From positions 310,001 through 374,000 of the forward strand of contig NZ_BMCT01000001.1 of NCBI RefSeq assembly GCF_014635325.1: a DNA stretch of 64,000 nucleotides. The letters are read 5' to 3'. Positions within the stretch are counted from its first letter, which is position 1. Each line of letters starts with the position of its first letter. Below are positions 36,670 to 48,487 of the stretch, in pieces. Below the pieces are notes generated by a model that made no database searches, had not been told where the DNA came from, and saw nothing but the letters and a program-made list of their open reading frames with translations. Position numbers and translations under genes: made by a program. Source of the stretch: Azorhizobium oxalatiphilum. GTDB taxonomy: Bacteria; Pseudomonadota; Alphaproteobacteria; Rhizobiales; Xanthobacteraceae.

Positions 36670-36705
36670 CCCCCTGCCCGCAAGCGGGAGAGGGGACCTG
36701 TCGCG
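36670..36705. repeat. REP-like singlet, close copy of the one upstream of urtB
   Basis: 36681-36705 matches 44681-44705 in 24 of 25 bases (core CAAGCGGGAGAGGGGA, then CTGTCGCG). It abuts the end of the anti-sigma gene. Confidence 0.7.
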
Positions 36706-36733
36706 CCACCGGCCTGAGGCCGTGTTCCAGCTG

Positions 36734-37384
36734 TCAGTTGGTGAAGGGCCGCAGCAGCGCGCCCAAGAGGCCGCGGAAGCGGGGGATGGTGTCCATGGCG
36801 ATGATGCAGATGCAGCCTTCCTCCTGATCCGCGATCGGCGTGTGCTCCACGGTCTCGTCCGTCTCGCACAGATCGCCGGGGCCGTAACGGCCGGTCTCGT
36901 CGAAGAAGGAGCCTTGGAGCACGAAGGTCAGCTCGCTGCCGCCATGTCCGTGTTCCGGCAGTGGCCGGCCGGGGGCGGCCTTGATGAGGCCCACCGTCGC
37001 CTTGGGCGCGCCGGGAATGGTCACGGTGCTCCAGTAGACGCCGGGGCTGATCCAGATCCAGCGGCTGGTGGAGCAGCCGGCCAGTGCCTTCGGCAGGCGG
37101 ATGCCCTCCGGCATGCGGGCGGCATGGCGCACCTGCGGGGCAGGGGCGGGCTCGGGCAGCGGCAGGTCGAGGCTGGCGAAGGCGCGGGTGAGCGAATCCG
37201 CTGCCATCTCCGAGGGCGGCATGCCGGTGAGGATCACGCCCGCCGCGTCGTTGAAGAAGGCGAGCCGGCGGCGCGCCTTGGCGGCGACTTCCAACTGGGC
37301 GTCCACCAGCAGGCGCAGGCCCGGCTCCAGCGTGCCGGCGGCATAGCGGGCGAGGGTGTCGTCATGGGGGAGATGGTGGGTCAT
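36734..37384 (-). CDS. ChrR-like anti-sigma factor lacking N-terminal zinc ligands
   Basis: A 216-residue protein with ChrR architecture: an N-terminal anti-sigma domain (1-~75) and a C-terminal cupin. The cupin metal ligands are H145, H147, E151 and H181, with the same spacing as in Rhodobacter ChrR (141, 143, 147, 177). In the N-terminal domain the ChrR ligands H31, C35 and C38 are replaced by Q30, A34 and A37; only H7 remains. The ATG overlaps the sigma-factor stop (ATGA), so the two are translationally coupled. It should hold the sigma factor inactive until a signal, singlet oxygen or peroxide in relatives. Confidence 0.85.
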   Translation of the reverse strand: MTHHLPHDDTLARYAAGTLEPGLRLLVDAQLEVAAKARRRLAFFNDAAGVILTGMPPSEMAADSLTRAFASLDLPLPEPAPAPQVRHAARMPEGIRLPKALAGCSTSRWIWISPGVYWSTVTIPGAPKATVGLIKAAPGRPLPEHGHGGSELTFVLQGSFFDETGRYGPGDLCETDETVEHTPIADQEEGCICIIAMDTIPRFRGLLGALLRPFTN

Positions 37385-37959
37385 GCCATATCCTCCAGAA
37401 GGCTGCGCAGGCGGGTGAGGGCGAGGCGCACGCGCGACTTGGCGGTGCCGAGCGGAATGCCCAGCTCCTGCGCGATCTGCGCGTGCGGCTTCTCCTGGAA
37501 GAAGGACAGGCGAACGATATGGGCCTGCTCGGCGGTGAGCGAGGCAAGCGCGGCGCGCACCTTGGTTTCGCGCTCCTGCGCCAGCATGCGCTCCTCGCCG
37601 TCCGGCGCATCGTCCGGCGTGTCGTCACTGTCCGAGGGCAGCTGCGCCACCGGGCGCTCGCGGCGCAAAGCGTCGATCTTGAGGTTGCGGGCGATGGTGA
37701 AGATCCAGGTGGCCGCGCCCGCCTTGGCGGGATCGAAATAGGCCGCCTTGCGCCAGACGTTGAGCATCGTCTCCTGCGCGATCTCTTCCGCCGCCGTGGC
37801 GGAAAGACCGGAGCGCATGAGGAACGTCTTCAGGCGTGGCGCAAAATGCCGGAACAGTGAGGCAAACGCATCGCGGTCCGCACGGGTGGCGATGGCAAGG
37901 ATCATCTGATTGAACGCATCCCCTTCCAATGGAATCTGTGTGGAGACATCTTCGGTCAT
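37381..37959 (-). CDS. rpoE: ECF sigma factor, RpoE/ChrR (ECF11) type
   Basis: A 192-residue ECF sigma factor. Region 2 (residues ~25-95) contains APRLKTFLMRSGLSATAAEEIAQETMLNVWRKA; region 4 (~130-185) ends with AQIAQELGIPLGTAKSRVRLALTRLR, a helix-turn-helix for -35 contact. The partner anti-sigma gene overlaps its stop by 4 bases. The ATG at 37959 is internal to a longer frame whose upstream part is a Gly/Cys/Ala repeat made by DNA tandem repeats and unlikely to be translated. In relatives this pair answers singlet oxygen. I did not find a convincing autoregulated promoter. Confidence 0.9.
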   Translation of the reverse strand: MTEDVSTQIPLEGDAFNQMILAIATRADRDAFASLFRHFAPRLKTFLMRSGLSATAAEEIAQETMLNVWRKAAYFDPAKAGAATWIFTIARNLKIDALRRERPVAQLPSDSDDTPDDAPDGEERMLAQERETKVRAALASLTAEQAHIVRLSFFQEKPHAQIAQELGIPLGTAKSRVRLALTRLRSLLEDMA

Positions 37960-37980
37960 GGCCGTCCCCTCCACAGGGCA

Positions 37981-38056
37981 CAGCCCAGCTCCAGCGCAGC
38001 CCGCTCCAGCGCACCCGGAGCCCGTGCAGCCCGAGCCTGTGCAGCCCACACGGGTG
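37981..38056. repeat. Five imperfect 15-base tandem repeats before the sigma-factor gene
   Basis: Units start at 37981 (16 bases), 37997, 38012, 38027 and 38042; consensus CAGCCCGnnCCnGTG. The array begins 22 bases upstream of the start codon. It could be a site of unit-number variation. Confidence 0.65.
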
Positions 38057-38225
38057 CATTCGGTTCCGATGCTGCCTGCGTCGGTGCCGGCCGCTCACGG
38101 CGGACCTGTCTGGATCTGTTCCGGATCGGGGATGCCCCGGCACGCATGTCCGCGTCCGCATCACGCCATGCGCGATGCTGCGCTTGCGTTGGGGCTACCC
38201 AACTCCACTCCGGCATACAACCGTT

Positions 38226-38255
38226 CGCCTTCAAGACGCTCGCCTTCAAGACGCG
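38226..38255. repeat. Tandem pair of a 15-base unit
   Basis: CGCCTTCAAGACGCT at 38226-38240 is repeated at 38241-38255 with one change at the last base. Confidence 0.7.
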
Positions 38256-38388
38256 CACCCCCGAAAAGGGAGGACCGGGCGGATCCGTGCGCGTCAGCAA
38301 AATCCGGTCAATGCCGGTGCCTTCAGAATAGGCGACAGCGCAGCTTTGTCCAAGCGCGGCAAACCGCCTTCCAATGGCCGTTTCCGGC

Positions 38389-39304
38389 TCACGCAGCCAG
38401 CGCGCGCACGGCCATGGCGGCAGCGGCGGCGCGGTTTTCAACGCCCAGCTTGGCGTAGATCTGCTCCAGATGCTTGTTTACCGTACGCGGAGAAAGTCCC
38501 AGAATTTCCGCTATGTCGCGGTTGGGCTTGCCTCGGGCGATCCACACCAATACCTCCGCCTCCCGCTGGGTTACGTTCAGCGCCTTTCGCAAGACCTCTT
38601 CATCCTTCCCGCGCGCCTCGTCCATGACCCGCAGAAGGACCTCCTGCTGGCCGATCTGACCCACATAGGTCAATTTGAGGCTGCGCCCGGCCGCCGCATC
38701 CGCCACCGCCACGCTGTCCGACGGGGTGCCGGGAGCGGCATGGACGCGGGTGAGCCAGTCCAGCACGGCGGGCGGCAGCATGTAGCCCTCGCCGGGGAGG
38801 GCCGTGAACAGGCCGCCTATGAGACGGGTCGCCTGCGGCGTGCTCCACAGCACCCGGCCGTCGAGGCTGGCGGACATGAGGAAGCGGCCCGCCGCATCCA
38901 GTGCCACCTGCGCGCTCTGGGTCTGGCGGGCGTTGGCCAGATGCACCCGCATGCGGGCAATGATCTCGCCCGGCACCACGGGCTTGGTGACGTAATCCAC
39001 CCCGCCCGCATCTAGCCCCTTTACGATGTGCTCGGTCTCCGCAAGGCCGGTCATGAAGATGACCGGCACATGGGAGAGGGCTTTCAGCGTCTTCAGCCGC
39101 CGGCAGGTCTCGAAACCGTCCATGCCCGGCATCATGGCATCCATGAGGATGACGTCGGGCGTGATCTGCTCCACGAGGGCAAGGGCGTTGGCCCCCTCCA
39201 CCGCGACCAGCACGGTGATGCCGGCTTCCTCCAGCGCATCGGTGAGCAGGCTTAAGGTCTCGGGGCTGTCGTCCACCACGAGGACGATGTCCCGGCGTTT
39301 GGCG

Positions 39305-39315
<11 letters not shown>
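38389..39315 (-). CDS. Response regulator, receiver plus LuxR-type HTH
   Basis: A 308-residue regulator. The receiver domain (1-~125) has the acidic pair D15/D16 (VLVVDDSPET), phosphoacceptor D59 (VILMDAMMPG) and K111 (YVTKPV). A middle segment (~130-235) links to a LuxR-family HTH at ~240-300 (VTQREAEVLVWIARGKPNRDIAEILG, then SPRTVNKHLEQIYAKLGV). Its ATG overlaps the end of the hybrid kinase by 11 bases, so they are coupled and surely partners. The likely targets are the dyads between the kinase and urtA. Confidence 0.93.
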
Positions 39316-42721
<3,406 letters not shown>

Positions 42722-42895
42722 CGCTCCCCGAACAATTCTTTTTCTGGATTTGAGGCAGGAGAGTAAGGGCCTGCCCTTCGTTTCTTCAAGATATTTAATG
42801 TCTGCAATCCAGGCGTGTGTTCTGCGTCTTGTCCTGCCCCCGCACGGCGCCGATCCGGCGTTGCCGCGGGTGTTCCAATGATCAGTATTGGCCGG

Positions 42896-42916
42896 ATGTC
42901 CCGTCCAATGGGACAT
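42896..42916. promoter_or_regulatory. Candidate operator, 7-bp perfect dyad
   Basis: ATGTCCC, seven bases, GGGACAT. It lies 222 bases before urtA and 175 bases before the kinase start on the other strand. Position and symmetry suggest a regulator site; no binding evidence. Confidence 0.45.
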
Positions 42917-42991
42917 TATGCCTTCGCGCGCGCACGAAAAACCAGCGCACGGGAAAAGCCCGCCCCTGAAACACAGCATAGCCTGCATTGA

Positions 42992-43026
42992 TGCAGCGCA
43001 TATACGTCAATCGACGTATTGCTGCA
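42992..43026. promoter_or_regulatory. Candidate operator with extended dyad upstream of urtA
   Basis: ATACGTC-AATC-GACGTAT (43002-43019) is a perfect 7-bp dyad. It is flanked by TGCAGC on the left and GCTGCA on the right, so the symmetry spans about 35 bases, although spacing differs by 3. It is 112 bases upstream of urtA. A LuxR-type response regulator dimer is the most likely binder. Confidence 0.5.
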
Positions 43027-43137
43027 CTGCCCACCTCCCGTGAAGCATGGGGCATCGCAGGTTCGATCCTGAATCTGCCGGGGCGGGTCCAGTTTAATCA
43101 AACAATCTGGTTCCACATTTCCGTGGAGGGAAGAGTC

Positions 43138-44418
43138 ATGTCTTCAAGTGACGACCGTCAGGACAAGATGAGCGCCACGCGACGCGCCGTACTTCAGGGC
43201 ATGGCGGCCCTGCCGCTTGCTTCGGCTGTTCCGGCGACGACCATGTTCGCCTCCGCCGCGCGGGCCGATACGCCGCCCACGTCTGCGGTGAATACCACCG
43301 GCCTTGCCGTGACCGACACGGAAGTGACCGTCGGCATCCTGCATTCGGTCACTGGCACCATGGCCATTTCCGAGACCGGTTCGGTGCAGGCGGAAAAGCT
43401 CGCCATCGAGCAGATCAACGCCGCCGGCGGCATCCTCGGCCGCAAGATCAAGTTCATCCAGGAGGACGGCGCCTCCGACTGGCCGACCTTCGCCGAAAAG
43501 GCCAAGAAGCTGCTGGTGCAGGATAAATGCGCGTCCGTGTTCGGCTGCTGGACCTCCGCCTCGCGCAAGGCGGTGCTGCCGGTGTTCGAACAGTATAATG
43601 GCATGCTGTACTATCCCACCTTCTATGAAGGCCTGGAGCAGTCCAAGAACGTGATCTACACCGGGCAGGAGGCGACCCAGCAGATCATCGCCGGCCTTGA
43701 CTGGGTGGTGAAGGAGAAGGGCGCCAAGACCTTCTATCTGCTGGGTTCGGACTATATCTGGCCGCGCACGTCCAACAAGATCGCCCGCAAGCACATCGAG
43801 AATTTCCAGAAGCTGAAGGTGGTGGGCGAGGAATATTTCCCCCTCGGCCACACCCAGTTCAATTCGGCGATCAACAAGATCAAGCTGACCAAGCCGGACG
43901 TGATCTACGCCATCATCGTCGGCGGCTCGAACGTGGCCTTCTACAAGCAGCTCAAGGCGGCGGGCTTCGACCTCTCCAAGCAGACGCTGCTCACCATCTC
44001 GGTGACGGAGGACGAGATCCAGGGCATCGGCGGCGAGAACATCGCGGGCGCGTTTGCCTGCATGAAGTACTTCCAGTCGCTCGACAATCCGAACAACAAG
44101 GCGTTCGTCGAGGCGTTCAAGAAGACCTATGGCGACAAGATCGTCATCGGCGACGTGACGCAGGCCGCCTATCTCGGCCCCTGGCTGTGGAAGCTCACGG
44201 TCGAGAAGGCCGGCTCCTTCGACATCGACAAGGTGGCGGCGGCCTCGGCGGGCGTCGCCTTCGACAAGGCGCCGGAGGGCTATGTGCGCATCCACGAGAA
44301 CCACCATCTGTGGAGCAAGACCCGCGTCGGCAAGGCGAAGGCCGACGGCCAGTATGAGGTGGTGTTCGAGACCGCCGACCTCGTGCAGCCCGATCCGTTC
44401 CCGAAGGGCTATCAGTGA
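43138..44418 (+). CDS. urtA: Urea/short-chain-amide ABC transporter, substrate-binding protein
   Basis: A 426-residue periplasmic binding protein of the branched-chain-amino-acid type. The leader has twin arginines (SATRRAVLQGMAALPLA) and probable cleavage near AARA, so Tat export is possible. The mature part has the UrtA/FmdD pattern: VGILHSVTGTMAISE, CWTSASRKAVLPVFE, and LYYPTFYEGLEQSKNVIYTG. GGAGGG precedes the ATG. It heads a urtABCDE-fmdAB cluster; with a formamidase downstream and no urease, amides such as formamide are at least as likely a substrate as urea. Confidence 0.93.
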   Translation: MSSSDDRQDKMSATRRAVLQGMAALPLASAVPATTMFASAARADTPPTSAVNTTGLAVTDTEVTVGILHSVTGTMAISETGSVQAEKLAIEQINAAGGILGRKIKFIQEDGASDWPTFAEKAKKLLVQDKCASVFGCWTSASRKAVLPVFEQYNGMLYYPTFYEGLEQSKNVIYTGQEATQQIIAGLDWVVKEKGAKTFYLLGSDYIWPRTSNKIARKHIENFQKLKVVGEEYFPLGHTQFNSAINKIKLTKPDVIYAIIVGGSNVAFYKQLKAAGFDLSKQTLLTISVTEDEIQGIGGENIAGAFACMKYFQSLDNPNNKAFVEAFKKTYGDKIVIGDVTQAAYLGPWLWKLTVEKAGSFDIDKVAAASAGVAFDKAPEGYVRIHENHHLWSKTRVGKAKADGQYEVVFETADLVQPDPFPKGYQ

Positions 44419-44453
44419 GCGAGCGCTCATAGAGCGGCCCAAAGTTCAGGAAC

Positions 44454-44627
44454 ACCGTCATGCCCGGGCTTGTCCCGGGCATCCACGCCGTGCCGACAGA
44501 GCAGACCACGGAAGGCTGTCCCCAGCCCAATCCCGTGGATGCCCGGAAGTCGGCAGGAGCCGACTTCCGCAACTAGAAGCCAAAGTCGGAAACATCCGAC
44601 TTTGGGATCAAGTCCGGGCATGACGGT
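44454..44627. repeat. Nested inverted repeat element with ATGCCCGGG ends
   Basis: Outer arms 44454-44473 and 44608-44627 (ACCGTCATGCCCGG…, one to two mismatches). An inner perfect 13-bp pair at 44475-44487/44534-44546. Two short hairpins at 44545-44568 (9 bp) and 44580-44605 (10 bp). Elements with ATGCCCGGG…CCCGGGCAT ends are common intergenic repeats in Rhizobiales (from memory). No coding capacity. Confidence 0.75.
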
Positions 44628-44658
44628 TCTACTGCTGCAAGAACGGTCCTCTGCTCTG

Positions 44659-44705
44659 CCCCCTCCCTAACCCTCCCCCGCAAGCGGGAGAGGGGATCTG
44701 TCGCG
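44659..44705. repeat. REP-like singlet upstream of urtB
   Basis: C-rich arm, GCAAGC centre, G-rich arm, then ATCTGTCGCG. The 3' part is 24/25 identical to 36681-36705. Confidence 0.7.
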
Positions 44706-44803
44706 TGGGGCGGGGAGGGCGTGCCCGCACACGTCCTCACGCCGCGCACGCTTTCGCCGACCCCGAAGCACATCACCCCGAAACGATCACCGGGAACCCG
44801 CGC

Positions 44804-45730
44804 ATGTTCATGGGATACACGCTCAGTGAGCTTGGCTCGATCTTCGCCATGCAGGCCTTCGCCGGCCTGATCCTGTTCTCGGTCTTCGTGCTGATGTCGC
44901 TGGGCCTCGCCATCATCTTCGGCCAGATGGGCGTGATCAACATGGCGCACGGCGAGTTCATGATCCTCGGCGCCTATATGACCTACCTCACCTCCCAGCT
45001 GTTCCAGAGCTATCTCCCCGGCCTCTACGGCATCTACTTCTTCGTCGCCATGGGGGTGGCCTTCCTGGTCTCGGGCTCACTGGGCATGCTGGTGGAGTGG
45101 AGCATGATCCGCTTCCTCTACAAGCGCCCGCTGGACACGCTGCTCGCCACCTGGGGCCTTTCGCTCATCATGCAGCAGGCCTTCCGCTCCATCTTCGGCG
45201 CGCGCGAGGTGGGCGTGGAACTGCCCGAATGGATGATGGGTTCGCTGCCCGTCACCGACACCATTGAGGTCCAGATCAACGGCCTGTTCGTCATGGGCCT
45301 CACCATGCTGATCGCCGTCGCCGTCTATCTGCTGATGTTCCGCTCCCGCTGGGGCCTTCAGGTGCGCGCGGTGGTGCAGAACCGCACCATGGCCGGTGCG
45401 GTGGGCATCTCCACCGAGCGGGTGGACCGCAACACCTTCGGCCTCGGCTGCGGCATCGCCGGCATCGCCGGCTCGGCCTTCACCATGATCGGCTCCACCG
45501 GGCCGACGGCGGGCCAGCTCTACATCGTGGACACCTTCCTCGTGGTCGTCTTCGGCGGCGCCGCCTCGCTGGCCGGCACCATCGCTTCGGCCTTCACCAT
45601 CTCGCAGGCGCAATCCACCATGGAGTTCTTCATGTCCGGCTCCATGGCCAAGGTGCTCACGCTGCTGGTGGTGGTCGGCATCCTGATGCTGCGCCCCGAA
45701 GGCCTGTTCGTCCTCAAGGTCCGTCGCTGA
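44804..45730 (+). CDS. urtB: Urea/amide ABC transporter permease
   Basis: A 308-residue inner-membrane permease of the LivH type with about eight membrane segments. The motif MSLGLAIIFGQMGVINMAHGEFMILGAY is the LivH/UrtB signature (split: GLAIIFGQMGVINMAHGE). The short form, without the extra N-terminal domain of some UrtB proteins. The start ATG at 44804 gives MFMGYTLSE; an ATG two codons later is possible. urtC starts 10 bases after its stop. Confidence 0.93.
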   Translation: MFMGYTLSELGSIFAMQAFAGLILFSVFVLMSLGLAIIFGQMGVINMAHGEFMILGAYMTYLTSQLFQSYLPGLYGIYFFVAMGVAFLVSGSLGMLVEWSMIRFLYKRPLDTLLATWGLSLIMQQAFRSIFGAREVGVELPEWMMGSLPVTDTIEVQINGLFVMGLTMLIAVAVYLLMFRSRWGLQVRAVVQNRTMAGAVGISTERVDRNTFGLGCGIAGIAGSAFTMIGSTGPTAGQLYIVDTFLVVVFGGAASLAGTIASAFTISQAQSTMEFFMSGSMAKVLTLLVVVGILMLRPEGLFVLKVRR

Positions 45731-45740
45731 GGAGGCGCTC

Positions 45741-46874
45741 ATGAAGCCCGCAATCGCTCCCGCTTTCTCCCTCGGCCTGAAAGACCTCATCGGCGTCGTC
45801 ATCCTCGGCCTCGTGCTGGTGGTGCTGTTGCCCCTCGTGCTGGATCCCTTCCGGCTCAACATGGTGGGCAAGTATCTCACCTATGCCTTCGTGGCCGTGG
45901 GCCTGGTGCTGTGCTGGGGCAATGCCGGCATTCTCTCCCTCGGGCAGGGCGTGTTCTTCGGCCTCGGTGGCTATTGCATGGCCATGTATCTGAAGCTGGA
46001 GGCCTCAACCCCCGAGGCCACCAAGATCCAGTCCACGCCGGGCATTCCCGATTTCATGGACTGGAACCAGCTCACCGAACTGCCCTTCTTCTGGGTGCCG
46101 TTCAAGTCGCTGGGGCTTTCGCTCGCCGCGGTGGTTCTGGTGCCGGCTGCGTTCGCGCTCATCATCGCTTATGCGCTGTTCAAGCGCCGGGTGGGCGGCG
46201 TGTACTTCGCCATCATCACGCAGGCGCTGGCCGCCATCATGACGATCCTCATCGTCGGCCAGCAGGGCTATACGGGCGGCATCAACGGCATCACCGATCT
46301 GCGTACCCTGCACGGCTGGGACATCCGCACCGACAGCGCCAAGACGCTGCTCTATTTCGTCAATGCCGGCCTGCTCATCGGTGTCATCCTGCTGTGCCAG
46401 TTCGTGCGCCGCTCCAAGCTCGGCCGCATCCTGGTCGCCATGCGCGACAAGGAGGACCGGGTGCGCTTCTCCGGCTATGACGTGGCCTCCTACAAGATCT
46501 TCGTCTTCTGCTTCGCCGCTGCGCTGGCCGGCGTGGGCGGGGCCATGTTCACGCTTCAGGTGGGCTTCATGTCGCCCTCCTTCGTGGGCATCACCCCCTC
46601 TATTGAGATGGTGATCTATACGGCGGTGGGCGGGCGCCTGTCCCTGCTCGGCGCGGTCTACGGCACGCTGCTGGTGAACTGGGCCAAGACCTCCTTCTCC
46701 GAGAGCTTCCCGGAGCTGTGGCTGTTCGGCCTCGGCGGCCTGTTCATCGCCGTGGTGCTGCTGTTCCCGAACGGGCTCGCCGGCCTCTACCGCGCCTATG
46801 TGGAACCGCGCCTCGGCAGCCTGTTCGGCCGCAAGGGCGCGGAGCCCAAGGCCTCTCCCGCCCCCGCCGAGTGA
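45741..46874 (+). CDS. urtC: Urea/amide ABC transporter permease
   Basis: A 377-residue LivM-type inner-membrane permease, partner of UrtB. It has ~9-10 membrane segments. Hallmarks are VLCWGNAGILSLGQGVFFGLGGYCMAMYL near residue 55-80 (split: LCWGNAGILSLGQG) and RVRFSGYDVASYKIFVFCFAAALAG, the cytoplasmic coupling loop. The length is usual for UrtC. GAGGAG precedes the ATG. It is 15 bases from urtD. Confidence 0.94.
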   Translation: MKPAIAPAFSLGLKDLIGVVILGLVLVVLLPLVLDPFRLNMVGKYLTYAFVAVGLVLCWGNAGILSLGQGVFFGLGGYCMAMYLKLEASTPEATKIQSTPGIPDFMDWNQLTELPFFWVPFKSLGLSLAAVVLVPAAFALIIAYALFKRRVGGVYFAIITQALAAIMTILIVGQQGYTGGINGITDLRTLHGWDIRTDSAKTLLYFVNAGLLIGVILLCQFVRRSKLGRILVAMRDKEDRVRFSGYDVASYKIFVFCFAAALAGVGGAMFTLQVGFMSPSFVGITPSIEMVIYTAVGGRLSLLGAVYGTLLVNWAKTSFSESFPELWLFGLGGLFIAVVLLFPNGLAGLYRAYVEPRLGSLFGRKGAEPKASPAPAE

Positions 46875-46889
46875 AGGAGGACGCAAGCG

Positions 46890-47657
<768 letters not shown>

Positions 47658-47668
47658 GGAGCCGCACG

Positions 47669-48358
47669 ATGCTGAACGTCGAGAACCTCGTCGTCTCCTA
47701 TGGCCAGAGCGAGGTGCTGCACGGCCTCAACTTCAAGGTGGCGCCGAACGAGATCGTCGCCATCATGGGCCGCAACGGCATGGGCAAGACCACGCTCATG
47801 AAATCGCTCATGGGCGTGGTGCCCACCAAGTCCGGCACCGTCTCGCTGGGCGAGGGGGACATCACCGCCATGAAGAGCCACCAGCGAGTGGCGAAGGGCA
47901 TCGCCTATGTGCCGCAAGGCCGCATGATCTTCTCCACCATGTCGGTGGAGGAGAATATCGAGACCGGCCTCGTCGCCCATGGCGAGAACAAGGTGCCGGG
48001 CGACATTTACGAGCTGTTCCCGGTGTTGCTGGAGATGCGCAAGCGGCGCGGCGGCAACCTCTCCGGGGGGCAGCAGCAGCAGCTCGCCATCGCCCGCGCG
48101 CTTGCCACAAAGCCCAAAGTGCTGCTGCTGGACGAGCCCACCGAAGGCATCCAGCCCAGCATCATCCGCGACATGGCCCGCACGCTGAAGCGCATCCGTG
48201 ATGAGCGCGGGCTCTCCATCGTGGTGTCCGAGCAGGTGCTCTCGTTCGCGCTCGACATCGCCGACCGGGTGCTGGTGCTGGAAAATGGCGAAATTGTCCA
48301 CGAAGACTTGCGCGAGAATGTGGATGAGGCGAAAGTCTCGAAGTTCCTCTCGGTGTGA
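47669..48358 (+). CDS. urtE: Urea/amide ABC transporter ATPase (LivF type)
   Basis: A 229-residue ATPase, the second nucleotide-binding subunit. Walker A GRNGMGKTTLMK at ~35-46, signature LSGGQQQQLAIARAL, Walker B VLLLDEPTEGIQPS (the EGIQPSII piece is typical of UrtE). It ends the transporter block; a 129-base gap then leads to fmdA. In that gap the pair TTGCA/TGCAA (48417-48421, 48435-48439) forms a weak dyad. Confidence 0.95.
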   Translation: MLNVENLVVSYGQSEVLHGLNFKVAPNEIVAIMGRNGMGKTTLMKSLMGVVPTKSGTVSLGEGDITAMKSHQRVAKGIAYVPQGRMIFSTMSVEENIETGLVAHGENKVPGDIYELFPVLLEMRKRRGGNLSGGQQQQLAIARALATKPKVLLLDEPTEGIQPSIIRDMARTLKRIRDERGLSIVVSEQVLSFALDIADRVLVLENGEIVHEDLRENVDEAKVSKFLSV

Positions 48359-48487
48359 TGCAAGTCGCCGGGCACGGTGTCCGGCCGATGTTTCCTTCCC
48401 GTTTCACAAAGATGCATTGCAACAATTCTTGCGGTGCAAAAAATGCGCGACGCCAAGCCGTGCTCAACAAGGAAAACGGAGCCGTAG

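Larger units (their letters stand above)
36131..36733. other. Repeat-rich gap without a supported gene
   Basis: About 600 bases between the decarboxylase and the anti-sigma gene. Short open frames exist but they lie within GC-rich repeats and look non-coding. The gap contains five copies or fragments of one palindromic repeat family (36269-36292, 36392-36421, 36477-36617 as an inverted pair, and 36670-36705). Confidence 0.7.
37960..38388. other. 429-base gap upstream of the sigma-factor gene
   Basis: No gene that I can support. Frames on both strands are open but their products are low-complexity or resemble no family. The gap contains two sets of 15-base direct repeats (37981-38056 and 38226-38255), and must carry the promoter of the sigma/anti-sigma pair on the minus strand. 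Confidence 0.6.
42722..43137. other. Divergent regulatory region between the sensor kinase and urtA
   Basis: A 416-base gap with no supported gene. G+C is locally lower than in the surroundings. It carries two dyads (42896-42916 and 42992-43026) and the urtA leader. No confident sigma-54 (GG-N10-GC) or sigma-70 promoter could be called by eye. Confidence 0.7.
44419..44803. other. 385-base gap between urtA and urtB filled with repeats
   Basis: No supported gene. It contains a 174-base nested inverted repeat (44454-44627) and a REP-like singlet (44659-44705). The repeats separate the binding-protein gene from the rest of the transporter operon. Confidence 0.7.

Noticed and set aside
36269-36705. 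Possible CRISPR array
   Set aside because: Repeats are palindromic, irregular in spacing and orientation, and show no constant spacer length.
38100-38140. GGATC repeats as an ECF11 (TGATCC) -35 element
   Set aside because: On the minus strand the sequence reads CGATCC and AGATCC, with no matching -10; too weak to call.
37910-38458. Plus-strand frame of 182 codons in the sigma-factor upstream gap
   Set aside because: Product is made of Pro/Ala/Gln repeats and Arg-rich tail, from tandem DNA repeats; no family and no ribosome-binding site of note.
44454-44627. Possible insertion sequence
   Set aside because: Only 174 bases, no transposase frame; a non-coding intergenic repeat explains it.
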